Positions 1 to 10,560 of a DNA stretch of 64,000 bases are shown piece after piece. Origin of the DNA: Cryptomeria japonica (lineage: Eukaryota > Streptophyta > Pinopsida > Cupressales > Cupressaceae); NCBI RefSeq assembly GCF_030272615.1, contig NC_081413.1:609531209-609595208 (forward strand), written 5' to 3'. Position 1 is the first letter of the stretch; each line of letters begins with the position of its first letter. The position numbers and the translations under genes were made by a program. The notes below the pieces were generated by a model. The model did not search any database. It was given only the letters and a program-made list of their open reading frames with translations, and was not told the origin of the DNA.

Positions 1-1374
1 CCTTGTGATGACTAGAACATCGACATATACAATCAAATTCACGGTCTTGCCCCCTTTCTATTTGAGGTAGAGATTGGGATTATATGGATTCTTGGTGAAT
101 CCATGTTGAAGGAAATACTCATCAATCTTGATGTGTCAAGCTTTGGGAGCCTACTTCAGACTATAGAGGGATTTCACAAGTCTACACACTTTTTCCTATT
201 TACCAGGTGTAGTATACCCCTCAGGTTGAGTCACATGGACTTCTCTTGAGATCTCCATTAAGAAAGACACTATTGACATTTATTGGGGGAATTTTCCATT
301 CAAATTGCGCTACCATTGTCAAAACCTTTCACATAGTCTTGATCTTTGTTGTGGGGTTAAAACTTTCATCATAGTCAATACCTTCCATTTTAAAATAGCC
401 CTTAGCCATAAGTCAGGCTTTGTGCTTGTCAATGCTACATATAATGAATTCTAAAAACCCATTTACATCCAATAGCTTTCTTCTTTCGTGGAAGATCAAC
501 AAGTTCTCATGTGTTGTTCCTTAGCAATGCCAAATATTATGCATCCATGGCATCTTTCCAAGGTGTTGATTAAGAGTTTGTTGCTATTCTCAGTTTGAAA
601 CTTTGAATAATTGTGCACATTAGGGCCAGATTTAGTTCCTTGCAAAATTTGTTGCAAGTTTTTGGCTTAGTGGTAGAATTATCTACGACTACATCTGGTT
701 TGGCATCCTTCATTGTGATATAATACCATTGAAGAACCATTTTGTGCACATTGGAAGTAAAACCCTCTTATACTTATTCATCAAGTTCCTCATTTTAAGG
801 TTCAATGATTCTTAGCATTTGATAATTGATAGGTCCGGTTCTGCATCCTTTTTCCTTATCAATAGCATCCCTTTTGATGTAGACCTTTTCGATCATTGTA
901 TTCATAAGTTGACGGCCCTTCAACTCTAAATTGTAGCCAAGAAAAATACATTTCAAAGACTTGTTATCCAACATTTTCCTAGGGCCCTTGGGAATGTGCA
1001 CGGATATGAAATATCCAAACACTTTGAGATGTGAAATAGAGGGCTTTTTCCTTGTCCATGCTTTGTTAGGGGTGATGTTCTAGAGTACTTTGGTGGGCCC
1101 CTGATTCAACAAGTGCATAGTTGTACAATTTGCTTCAACCCAAAATGTAGGAGCTTGATTTGCGTCTTTTAACAAAAAAAGAAAAAAATAGTTATCCACA
1201 AAAGGTAGATATTTTAGGCATTATTATGACTAGGTGTCATAGGTGCACATAAATTAGTGTGGACCAATTCTAAGGGAGTAGAGGCTTGTGTTTTTATAGT
1301 AAGAAAAGGACCTTGATGTTGCTTCCTAGCAAGATAGTTGTGTTTGAATCTTGTTTTGTGACATTGTACAACAC
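1..1374 (-). mobile_element. Decayed Ty1/Copia retrotransposon fragment (integrase to reverse transcriptase)
   Basis: Read on the minus strand, 1423-1214 encodes a Copia pre-integrase/integrase start with the typical LELVHT motif, and 1022-795 encodes the integrase C-terminal part (KCIFLGY motif). The extreme left end, 60-1, encodes the reverse-transcriptase active-site strand as LIVYVDVLVIT. Copia families have YVDD here, so the second catalytic Asp is replaced by Val. The pieces are in different frames with stops between them, and no LTR is visible on either side. The right boundary against the L-family sequence is uncertain, somewhere around 1345-1375. The fragment continues beyond the left window edge. 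It is a dead pol relic sitting in what is probably a LUC7 intron. Confidence 0.8.
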
Positions 1375-2254
1375 ATAATAAAATACCAAGTATTCTATCC
1401 TCTCTTGAACAAGGAAACCTCAAATGCTAAACAATATGATCAAATAAGGTAACCCCAAGGTTTACAAATGTTAAATCTTGACGTTGCAATGGATAGACTC
1501 AGTGAAATGACGTGATTTGCTGTTCTCACAAAGGGACTTACGCTTTTCACTTCTACAAAGCAACTCGAACATCCAATATAGCAACTTAAGTGATGCTTTC
1601 CTCCTAAACTAAATTAAACTCTTCAAACAAAAATCAAAAGGATAAGGTTAGAGAATATAATCTAAGACCTATGAACAATGATGATAATGAATAGTGCTTA
1701 GATAGACGGATTCCTTGTGGAACTACTTTCTATTGAACGAAAGATAGCTCACAATGCCATAGAAAGAGTGCAATCTTCTAAGGTAGTGAAAGATTTTCAT
1801 ATTGCAAACATCCATCCAAATACCCAATGCTAGCACAATCCAAATGAATATCCTCAACCAAACTATTGCCAAAAAGAGGTTTAGACTGACTAACCATACA
1901 GTGCAATTTGCAATCAACAAACTACAAATGGTATGAACTGGAATTCCATCAAATATCGTCACATTTCTCCATTACAATCAATGAAATTTAACTAAAACTT
2001 GAGAAGTAGAAACCATGAAACATATTGAAACTTCACATAAGATCCAACATATTTTCAATGAAAATTATGTATTGATTTCATCATAGTCTTGGCAACAATT
2101 TCTAATTTCCTCCTCCTACTTCTATTAACTATTGCTCTATTAACCTTTACAAATGAAAAGGCCAAGCCTTATGTAGACCTTGAGTTTTAAAAGAAGGGCC
2201 CAAATTGATTCTAAATTAATGGCCAAGATAATTCAATGAAACCCTAAGTGAGGG
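1375..2254 (-). mobile_element. L-family unit, copy A, 3' part (split by the Copia element at 2255)
   Basis: On the minus strand this matches the 3' part of the L unit at 60942-62460. Shared blocks are the terminal block (aataaaatacc then cctctcttgaa), the 'gcaatcaacaaactac' block, the 'cttggcaacaat' block and the TATA region (here decayed to ctacataagg near 2168-2177), followed by the telobox-like aaaccctaa. Homology breaks at the TSD gaggg (2250-2254) and resumes at 9983. The true 3' terminus (CAACA) is eroded at the junction with the Copia relic on the left. Confidence 0.75.
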
Positions 2255-2451
2255 TATTAAAGTAATTTTGTAGTGTTTTTATTATGGTCATTCAGTTAGG
2301 ATCTTTACCTTTCGTAGTTAGTTTCATTTTAGTATGTTTCCTTTCGTGTTTCTATTTTTGATCGTTTCCGTTATGGAAAGATTGTCTTGTAATTTTCTAT
2401 ATAAGAAGTATTCGTCTCCTTAATTAATTACAATATCAAAATATCATTTCA
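2255..2451 (+). repeat. 5' LTR of small Copia-type element
   Basis: It starts tattaaagtaatttt and ends atatcatttca. It is the same length as the right copy and collinear with it throughout, including the shared stretch ttccgttatggaaagat and a TATA-like tatataagaag near 2398-2408. The unusual TA start is seen in both LTRs. Confidence 0.85.
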
Positions 2452-2463
2452 TTGTATCAGAGC
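2452..2463 (+). other. Primer-binding site (initiator Met tRNA)
   Basis: The sequence ttgtatcagagc directly follows the left LTR. It differs at one position from the plant initiator-Met primer-binding site tggtatcagagc. Confidence 0.8.
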
Positions 2464-2509
2464 TTAGGCTCTTTTTTGGCGAAAAAATTTGTGGGTTTTT
2501 TTAATTTTT

Positions 2510-2850
2510 TTCAAAAAAAATCATGGAAGGGTTTTGCTTGATAGTTTGCACAAAAATTAGGGAGTTTTATTTTTGTTTACTACTCGTGATGGCCACGAGT
2601 AAATTTTTTTGAACAAACTGGGAGGTGTTGTACATTTTTCTCCTCAAAAATCGGGGATGGGTTTCACACAATTTTCTCTTAAAAAATTGTGGTTTTTCTG
2701 ATTGTTTTTTTCATGATTTTCTCACACAAAAATCATGGGCTCTTTCTTTGTTGGAGGGTTTTTTGATTTTTTCCACAAAAAATCATGAAGGGTGTTGCTA
2801 TTTTTTGTGTTTTTTGATTTTTTTTCCAAAAAAAATCATGATGGGTTTTT
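2510..2850 (+). repeat. Degenerate repeats in Copia leader
   Basis: Four spaced copies of an A-run followed by atcatg and a G-rich stretch (near 2517, 2728, 2776 and 2830) are separated by T-rich spacers. Open frames on both strands here (2625-2864 and 2942-2733) are a by-product of this low-complexity sequence and do not look like proteins. Confidence 0.5.
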
Positions 2851-3289
2851 TGCACGAGTTTTGAGAAGCTGATCTCGGTGTCTTTGGATAAAGGGAGGGA
2901 TGTGTTTGTTACCTGTTGTGACCTTTTCACACATCGCCCCATTGCTAACGGGGACCCCCTCTCTTCCTGCTTTCTGCGTTGTTAGGTTAGGGTTTTGGCT
3001 GCTTAGTGGGTAATTTTGTATTTCCCGTGCTCGAGTCTCGGAGTTTTGGTCATGCCTAGTGCCATTTAGGGTTTTTGAGGTTATAGGATCAAGCTTGTGA
3101 AATTGAGATTTTAATGATCTTAGTTTTGTCTAAGTGTTGACCCTTTTGGAGTTGTTTTCTCGCTCCTAGAGAATTATTTAAGTTGATTTCGCACTTTGTT
3201 CTGATGATTCCCTTGTGTTACGCTCCAATTTCTGATAAATTTGCCTAAGTCTAGTTGAGTTTTATTAAGTTTCGAAGTTTCTAAGTGAT

Positions 3290-3790
3290 TCTGAGTGGAA
3301 AAATCATCATTTTTCGGAGTAAAATCCATATTCTAAGGGTTAAAAGGTCAAATTCCACACTAGAGATGCTTTTCCCCTCATGTTTCTGACTACCCATGGT
3401 TTTCCCCTCTCAGAATCCGGATTGGACATGGATTTCCCCTGAAATCCATACTTGCTCCATTTTTCCACCACTGTGAATCCATACTAGGGTCGATTTTCCA
3501 CTAAGAATGCATTCAATGATTTTGAGTCCGGATTTTCATCCAGACTGAGGTCGTTTTTCCACCAGAGGGGTATTTTTGGGTGATGACTTAATTTTACGTG
3601 GAATTTTTCATTCCACACTTATATCGATTTTCCCCTAGCCCCATTTTGTGCACATTTGATGATTTTTGAGTCCGGATTTTCATCCAGACTGGGATCAATT
3701 TTCCCGTAAGGGGATATTTGACAATTTTTAAAGTGATTTTGTGAGGATATTTTAATCCTTGCTAGGATCGATTTTCCCCAATTGACCCAT
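3290..3790 (+). repeat. Leader repeats of L unit copy B
   Basis: There are several imperfect copies of a block of the type 'tccggattttcatccagact ... gatnttcccc'. Examples start near 3530 and 3670, with shorter ttttcccc motifs between them. There is no reading frame. Similar AT-rich leader repeats with different core words occur in the other L copies. Confidence 0.55.
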
Positions 3791-5330
3791 TTTTTATTTA
3801 AATTGAAATATTTTAATAAATGAGCTTCATTTTAATTGTTTTTAATAAAAGACAATGATTATTTAAAAGATGAAAGCAATTAATAAATGATTTGCTATGA
3901 GCATTTAATGTTTTCAACCTTCTAGAAGCAAATTATTTTCACCCAAGCAAGTATAAGAGCAAGTGTTTTATACCACATTGCTTGTGTGGTGAAAATTGGT
4001 GATGAAAGTAAGTTTAAAGGGAGGAGGCCAGCATTATTTTATTATTAAGTTTGCCAAGTGGATTCCATGCAAGGGCGATTTTCTCCATAGTTGGCGATTT
4101 TGGAGCAAGTGTTCAAGTGAAGTATTGAAGACTTATTTTTCCAGTTGGACAATCCACTCCATTGTTGCCATTGAAGTTTATTGACTCTATTGATTTCAGG
4201 TTTTTGATTTTTGGGGAGTTAGCGGTTTTTTCTATTTGGCAACTTTGATCATTTTAGAGGGCTCCTACCTCTAAGTTGGCGATTTTCCTTGGGGCTGCTA
4301 TTTTTACTGCTGTTATCAGACTGGTTTTCTGCCATTGAAGACCCCCCCCATGCCACGATTTTGGTGAAGTTCGCCATTTTTGGTGAAAATCGTAATTTTG
4401 GTGTAAGGCAATTTTTGTGTTTGGGGTTTCATCTCCAAACAAAGGTGATTTTCCTTGATATCGCCTGGTTGTTTGCTGTCCTCAGACCATTGTTGGCAGA
4501 TTGGAGGGTACATTGAAGATCATTTTCAGACTTGTGGAAGATGGTGCCATAGCTGGGAAGGTTCGATTTTTATTTTGCAAGTGTTTGGAGCATATTTTGG
4601 TGGATACAAACATGCATGTTGGATACCGCCATTGCCCCCCTACTTGCTATCATTTGCCTCAGATCTGAGTTTTAACTCCATTGCTTCAGGTTTTGATCTC
4701 CATTGTTGGCTGTACATTCATTTTTCAGACTTAACTTTTATGGCCCAGCCAGCTGCAACTTTAGTGATTTGCATTTAGAGACATTTTGGGATCATTTTCA
4801 GATCATTGGAAGGTTGTCTCAGGTCTGCAACAGTGTTACTGGCTGCTTGTCCTCAAAAAATTATCTTTTACCAGCCATACCTATGTTCCCAAGATTGATT
4901 ATTTTTCAAGACTGATTTTTATCAAGTTTGTGCATGTTTTTTAAGGATGATTGCAACTTTTTTTGAGAGGTTAATTCATTTAGTTGCAAGTTGTCTTCAG
5001 ATTTGTGACCTCCATTGTTGATTGCGGAAGGTGTCTTTAGACATTAATTTTGTGCAAACACAACTTTTCACACCTTTCGCTAGTCACTCTTGATCCGGTA
5101 TACTCCTTTGCACTATGATTTGCACAAAATTTCTAAGTATAAGGAGGTGTTGATTTCATGAGGATTTCATACCCTAGTCTTGTCACATTTTGTGTTTAAA
5201 TTGTTAAGATCTACCTAGAGTGTGGACTATCTTCCTGACTTCATGCTCTAATTAGCCTAAATTATTAGGAAGTCAAGAATTCTATTAAGAATATTATATT
5301 TTTCCTAAGTTCTAACTTCAAGCTTCGTGC

Positions 5331-5340
5331 AGGTGTGATG
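5331..5340 (+). promoter_or_regulatory. Splice-acceptor-like site and start codon of L ORF (copy B)
   Basis: A pyrimidine-containing tract ends in gtgcag (AG at 5331-5332), and ATG follows 5 bases later at 5338. The same order (tract, AG, a few bases, ATG) is found in copy C (AG 15140-15141), copy D (AG 47025-47026) and, on the minus strand, in copy A (AG 10555-10554) and copy E (AG 62458-62457). The repetition makes it likely that the ORF is expressed from a spliced leader. Confidence 0.5.
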
Positions 5341-8300
5341 TCGAAGTCCGGATTTAAGGAAAGAAGAGAACAATAAAAGATACTGGAGACTGGATTCTAT
5401 CCAGAGTCTAAGATGTCATCTAGATGGAAGGAGATTACGGATACAAACATGCATTTCTTGAGACTGAACATGATGCGACAGCGGATGTTCGGAGTTGGAA
5501 ATTAGATTCTTTCCCCGGCATATGTAAACATTTTGAAGAGTGATATTTTTCAAGCCGCTGGATTTCCACAGTCCATACAATGCAGTGAGCTTATCCTGGA
5601 ATGTGCACAATCTTATGATCCTCGCTCGCAAATGATCAAGACTCCTAAGGGCGTTGTTATTGCCTACCTTGTTGAGGATGCGATTGCTGAGGTGTTTGGA
5701 ATTCCACGTGGAGCGGATATGAAGGATGCAACTAAGGATGAATATGAAGAGTGGTACACAAAGAAGATGGATGCGTGTAAGAGTATGATAAACAAAGAGT
5801 GGATGATCGAGCCTAGGCTTCATCATTCCAAGGCTCCCAAGACACTCATGTGCACAGACTTCAAAGAGGAATATAGTGACTTAGTATTCCTACTCAATAG
5901 AGTGATGGGGACACCGCAGGGTGCAATATTCGATGGATGGATGTTCTACTTCATCCAGGATTGTCTTAGAGGGACATTGATAAATTGGTCTAGAATCATA
6001 AGTGACAATCTGGACTTTCAGCCGAGGAATGTAGAGCGGTCCAAGTCATTCACCATGACTTCTTACTTGGTATACCTGCTTGCACGGTTCGTTTCATACA
6101 AAGGATTGATATGCAGAGGTGAAGTCGGGAATGGGCAAGGACAATTCAAGAGTCATGAGTGCTATCTCCAACTAAACATGTATAGAATTGAAGACTATAA
6201 GAGAGTGAATGATGTATTCACCATGTACATCACGCGGATGCTGCAAGGCAGAATCCACAGAAGATTGTCCAAGGAGGCAATAGAGCTAATAGAGAAATAT
6301 GGATCATGGTATATTCAGTTTCCCACTTTCACGTACCTTAGGATTCATGGGTTTCAATCCGAACACTACAGGCTTCCTAGGTATCCTTCCGACAGAATGA
6401 TCTTGTTGGAAGTGGTGAGACAACTTCTAGAGTTTGATTCCATTCAGAGAGAGAAGCATAGGACAGGCATGACATTCCCTATTTCAGTTGGGAAGACGTT
6501 GGAGGTTTACCAGTCTGCCTTAGCCACCAGTATTACGAGTGAGGAGCTTGCATTCTATCGATTTGCAACTTTCAAGAAAAGAGAAAGATTTGATCTAGAT
6601 AAGAAAGTTGTAAGGATCAGGGGAGAGAAGTTCATCCACAAGGTAGACATAGAAGATTATTGGGCCAACCTGATGGACGAGTAGGGAGTGAAGAGTCGAA
6701 TGTGGTCCAGAATGTCAGTGGATTTCATGAGGAAGTGTGGACTTTTCCTCATTCCTGATCAGGTGTTAGATGACAGGGATCATACGCATCCGCAGTATGA
6801 AAATGAAATGAAGAACGCAATTTTATTGCCTAATTGGTTAGAATCAGAAGAGATTGATCTGAATGTATTGATAAGAGAGGTCTTGAGTTTCTCCCGTACA
6901 TGGGTAGATATTCAAATGAATAAGCTAGTTGATATGGGTGTTTCCTTCACTTATGAAAAGATGAAGCCGAAAGAGTCTACTTCCGAAGATGATCAAAGGA
7001 CTATCAGTGATATCAGGATTCATGTAGATGAAGAGAGTCAAGCTCCCAAGAGAAGGAAAAACACGCCCGGAGGAGTCAAGGCCAAGGGGAAGAAGATTGA
7101 AGAGGTGAAGAAGATGAAATAAAAGACTATCATTCCTCCAACTATCATTCCTTCACCACCTCTCAGTGTCTCATCAATTAAGGAAATTGAAATAACATAG
7201 CAAAATAAGGAAACCCAACAATGTTCCAACACAGTGATACTGCCAAAGAATATTCAGGAGTTAAATGCCACATCGACATCTGCTCCACCAAATGAGAATG
7301 ATGATCAACCGGGGTCCCCTACTATCCTTTTGGAGGTTAGTTTGGGAAATGAGATATATGATTTGACCAAGAGTAATCCTGATGATGATGATGATGATGA
7401 TGTTATCTCGACATTGAGAGGACTTGATCGAGATATGTGTCTCGATGATGGTATGGAGATGGCCGCTATTCCTGATTGGCTGATGAGAAGTATGGAAAAG
7501 AGTAAGAAAATAATAGAGGTACAATCTATTGATAACATTGATGATTACCTAGCTAGAAGCAATAAGGAGAAAGAACCCAAGAGAGCTGCGATTTTGTTGC
7601 ACATAGCTAGAGATGAGATAGGAATGCGGATTGTGCAGGTTGTTGTTCGTATTGGAGGTGTGACAGTGGACATTGCTACTCCTATGGATCTCCAGATTAC
7701 TTCAGTTGCCCTTTGCCGTACATCGAGAGAGCAAGAGTTTCAGGAGGTTGGTGATAACCTTAAGGCGATTAGCGCAAGGTTAGATAGAGAAATTGAAGAG
7801 AAGAAGAAGTACAAAGAAGAGAATATCAGACTTAGGGAGTATATTGTGGGGATAAGGCGTGAGAATCCCACCCTTATTTCCCATATTACGTTTGATCATG
7901 GACTACATTCACACTATGAGGTAGCGAGAGATACACTCTCGGAGGTGGAAAAGTGGATTGAGAGTGCAAGAAAATAGGTAGACGATTTCCTTACTCAGTT
8001 TGTTCAGGTATATGATAGGATAACAAGGCTCATGTTTAGAATCTAGTATTTGGAGGGAGTTTGGGAATAATTCTGGCCTATTCAGGAGAAGACTATTCCA
8101 TGCCATGGAGCTTTGAAGAAGATTCCTAAGTCCACTTTGATTAGCGAGAGCATTGTACACAGTGGAGACAAATACGATTTCCATGGCTGGTATTGTTCAT
8201 TGGCCGTGAAGAGATCAACTTATGAGAACGCCCAGTTGAGTTGTATGGAGATGGAAGGATTGATTCAGGACATTTAGATGAAGATCCTTGCCTCAATTGA

Positions 8301-8626
8301 GGAGTTTAATGGGTGTTGATGTTAGTGATGCTAGTGGTTTACACTTAGCTGAATTAAGAGACAAGATGAAACTTATGTATTTTTGTCAGTTGGACTCTTT
8401 GAAGAAGAGTCAGATAAATGATTTGGTCTCTTTGTTGATTCATGTTCATAGTTCGCAGAAGCTCATGCCAGATTGGGAGAACACTTTGGATGCTTGCTCG
8501 GATTCATTGGACGTGATTGATTTGCAACAAGATACCTTGCCTAGCATTTCCATGGAGGAGTTAGATTCTGTATTGGCTAGATTCTTGGAGTATGCTAGGA
8601 GAGAGATGCAGGGAGGAATCTTTTAG
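5338..8626 (+). pseudogene. Giant L-family ORF, copy B (about 1,090 codons, broken)
   Basis: One frame runs from ATG 5338 to about 8280, interrupted by stops at 5374, 5503, 6682, 7120, 7198, 7975 and a few near 8044-8280. A +1 shift then leads into 8288-8626. The best conserved part (5533-6684) has motifs [28 protein letters not shown] and GEVGNGQGQ, which are shared with copy D at 47.0-48.1 kb. A basic/acidic linker follows, including seven Asp from a GAT repeat at 7379-7401, and then a probable coiled coil near 7740-7860. I do not recognise the family. No protease, RT, RNase H or integrase motif is present. A Gag-like structural role is possible but unproven. Confidence 0.7.
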
Positions 8627-8695
8627 AAGATTCTCTATTTGATGACTAGGTATCTTTTTATTGGGCCATATGTTGGTGGCTCCATTTTTTTATGT

Positions 8696-8770
8696 AAACC
8701 CTAATTAGGGCAATTCTAGGGTTTTGTTGGCATGATCTTGGCCATCCATTTTTGTAAAAGACTATATATA
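8696..8770 (+). promoter_or_regulatory. L-family promoter, copy B: telobox palindrome and TATA box
   Basis: aaaccctaattaggg (8696-8710) is a near-palindrome made of two facing telobox motifs. A TATA box (tatatata, 8763-8770) follows about 55 bases later, then 'ctctcatttgtaagggag', a block conserved after the TATA box in the other copies. Transcription from here would run through the last 0.8 kb of the unit, as R-U5 would in an LTR. Confidence 0.6.
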
Positions 8771-9592
8771 CCTCCTTGTCTCTCATTTGTAAGGGAGAGT
8801 TTTTGTATAATTATTGGTATATGCTGTAGCTGTTTGAATCTAAATCATTGTTCAATTGTTAGTGATTTCGCTCTTCAAATGTTGTCTTTGCATTCATGGT
8901 TCTCAATTCCTCCAAGTTAGATTAGAATTTATTTTCATGTTTGTTAGATTGAGCAAAAGATTTGTTGAATATATTTGTGTGGAATCCTTAATCCATACCA
9001 CTAGCCTCTTGCCGCTGGTAAGTGTGCCTTGTGTGGTCAATTGGAGATTTGAGTTAGCTTAACTTCAACTATTACGCGTCCTTTGACGAGCATTGACTTG
9101 GACGGTGTCAATGTTTGATGGTGATAGTCTGAAAATCCTGGAGTGTACCTTAAAAATTGCACTAAGCTTGTGTCAATACCTGTTTGTGAGACCTTGCCTA
9201 GTTTGATTCCACTAAATTTGTTCATCATTTCCTACATTCTTAGGCCTAGAATAGATTTCCTGAACCCTATTCCTTTTGCCCATTTTTTAGTAAGAATTAG
9301 ATTCAGAACTACATTGCTAAATCCTAAGTTGTCAGCATACCTATTCCACATATTTCATGATCGAAGAAGATTATCCTAACATTTGCGCAAGTCCCCAATT
9401 GAACACAACAATTCACATCGACCATTGAGTTATCCACTCGTCAAGACCTGACATGTAGAAACCTTGGAATCATTTTAGTTGATCTTACCCTTAGCATTGG
9501 AGTTAATTTTGTTCAAGAGAGGGTAAATTACTTTGGTATTTTATTCTAAAATGTTATGTGCATAAAACACACATCAACATTACCCAACATCG

Positions 9593-9637
9593 TGTTGGAT
9601 GGATTGTGGTAAACTTGGCCATATCCAGAAGTTTTGC
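9593..9637 (+). pseudogene. Copia gag zinc-knuckle remnant
   Basis: This 15-codon stretch reads C-x3-C-x4-H-x4-C, with the GH dipeptide typical of retroviral zinc knuckles. It has one residue more than the usual CX2C spacing. It lies just inside the nested L unit's right TSD and shows that the host element once carried gag. No further gag or pol sequence remains before the purine tract at 9777. Confidence 0.7.
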
Positions 9638-9785
9638 AAAAGCAGGGAAGGTCTCAACAGTAGGTTCATGTCATAGAGCATTATGAGGGAAAGGGGGCAA
9701 AATTGTATGCATTCGTGACCAAATGACCTGCAGATTATCTCAAGTCTAAAGTAGGGTAGTTAGTAGAATGACCATTAAGGGAGGG

Positions 9786-9982
9786 TATAAAAGTAATTTG
9801 GCAGTGTTTCTATAATGGTCATTTAGTTAGGATCTTTCCCTTTCATAGTTAGTTTCATTTTAGTATGTTTCCTTTTGCGTTTCTATTCTAGATTGTTTCC
9901 GTTATGGAAAGATCATCTTGTAATTTTCTATATAAGGAGTATTCCTCTACTTGAGTAATTACAAGATCGAAATATCATTTTA
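9786..9982 (+). repeat. 3' LTR of small Copia-type element
   Basis: It is collinear with 2255-2451 and equal in length (197 bp). It begins tataaaagtaa directly after the purine tract and ends atcatttta, followed by the TSD gaggg. Confidence 0.85.
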
Positions 9983-10560
9983 GAGGGTAGGTACAACTAC
10001 CATCTCCTTACACTTAATGCCATCCAATGAGGAAATTACAAGTCCTTAAATGCACATCCTTTTGTGGAAAAGGACCAATGAAAAATGAGTTGTACAATCA
10101 TATTAAATGTGATTTCACATGTTTGTTTTCCATCTTTGTAGGAGTCATGTTCGATAAATCTGGACATGCTGACCCTAAATTATTTTAATGGTGGAGATGA
10201 GTAGATGCCACCTCAGCTTTTACATGCATTGTAAACTTTCTTCTTTCTTGTTCTTTGTTTCAACTCCACTTCTATATCATCATAAAGAAGTCTTGAATTT
10301 CTAACTTTGATTAACTCTTCTGATACTATCTTCCTTAGGCTTCATTGTGCATTTCATCTTCATCTTTAAAATCCTTTGCGATGTCTTGCATTTTATCTTA
10401 TTGAATGTCTTGATTTTCATCTTTCTCTATTCTCCTTGGATATCTATGACTTCTCATCGTAGTTGTATCCTCCATTGTCATACTCTTGAATGTGTTGATC
10501 TTGTCTTCCCTCGCATTGTTTAGTCCTTTACCATACGCTTCCTTGCATCAATCCTGAAAA
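9983..10560 (-). mobile_element. L-family unit, copy A, 5'-ward part
   Basis: This continues copy A after the Copia insertion. On the minus strand it aligns with 61905-62460 of copy E, sharing 'ggacatgctga', 'atgccacctca' and 'attaactcttctgatacta'. It ends at a pyrimidine-rich acceptor (AG at 10555-10554) followed by ATG at 10548-10546 and codons CAA GGA AGC. Homology is lost to the right. Confidence 0.7.

Larger units (their letters stand above)
2914..9579 (+). mobile_element. Complete L-family unit, copy B (6,666 bp, TSD ttacc)
   Basis: The unit begins tgttgtgacc and ends acacatcaaca, and is flanked by the direct repeat ttacc (2909-2913 and 9580-9584). Removing it rejoins the leader and the gag zinc-knuckle region of the surrounding Copia element. 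In order it contains two 5'-terminal hairpins, a leader with repeated 'gattttccnc' motifs, a splice-acceptor-like site followed by ATG at 5338, a broken frame of about 1,090 codons, a telobox-like palindrome, a TATA box at 8763, and about 816 bp to the 3' end. No LTR pair, primer-binding site, RT or integrase was found. TG...CA ends and a 5-bp TSD are the signature of retroviral-type integrase, so a giant solo LTR is the favoured reading. Confidence 0.75.
2255..9982 (+). mobile_element. Small Copia-type element with 197-bp non-canonical LTRs, carrying a nested L unit
   Basis: Two similar LTRs of exactly 197 bp (2255-2451 and 9786-9982) flank an internal region that shrinks to roughly 660 bp once the nested L unit (2914-9579) is removed. 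A 5-bp target duplication gaggg lies at 2250-2254 and 9983-9987. A primer-binding site for initiator Met tRNA follows the left LTR, and a purine tract (aagggaggg, 9777-9785) precedes the right LTR. The LTRs begin TA and end CA (left) or TA (right) instead of TG...CA. The only coding trace is a gag zinc knuckle at 9593-9637. The element is therefore a non-autonomous or internally deleted Copia derivative. The L-family sequence on each side supplies the empty-site comparison. Confidence 0.8.

Noticed and set aside
2625-2942. Overlapping open frames on both strands
   Set aside because: Produced by T/A-rich repeats in the Copia leader; no protein-like composition or homologue in other copies.
2914-9579. 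Conventional LTR pair inside the L unit
   Set aside because: Comparing the first kilobase with the last kilobase by eye in copies B and D gave no collinear similarity beyond the terminal few bases. Very old LTRs could still escape such a check.
2914-9579. Helitron or Mutator origin of the L unit
   Set aside because: Helitrons make no TSD and end CTRR; Mutator makes 9-bp TSDs with long inverted repeats. The 5-bp TSD and TG...CA ends do not fit.
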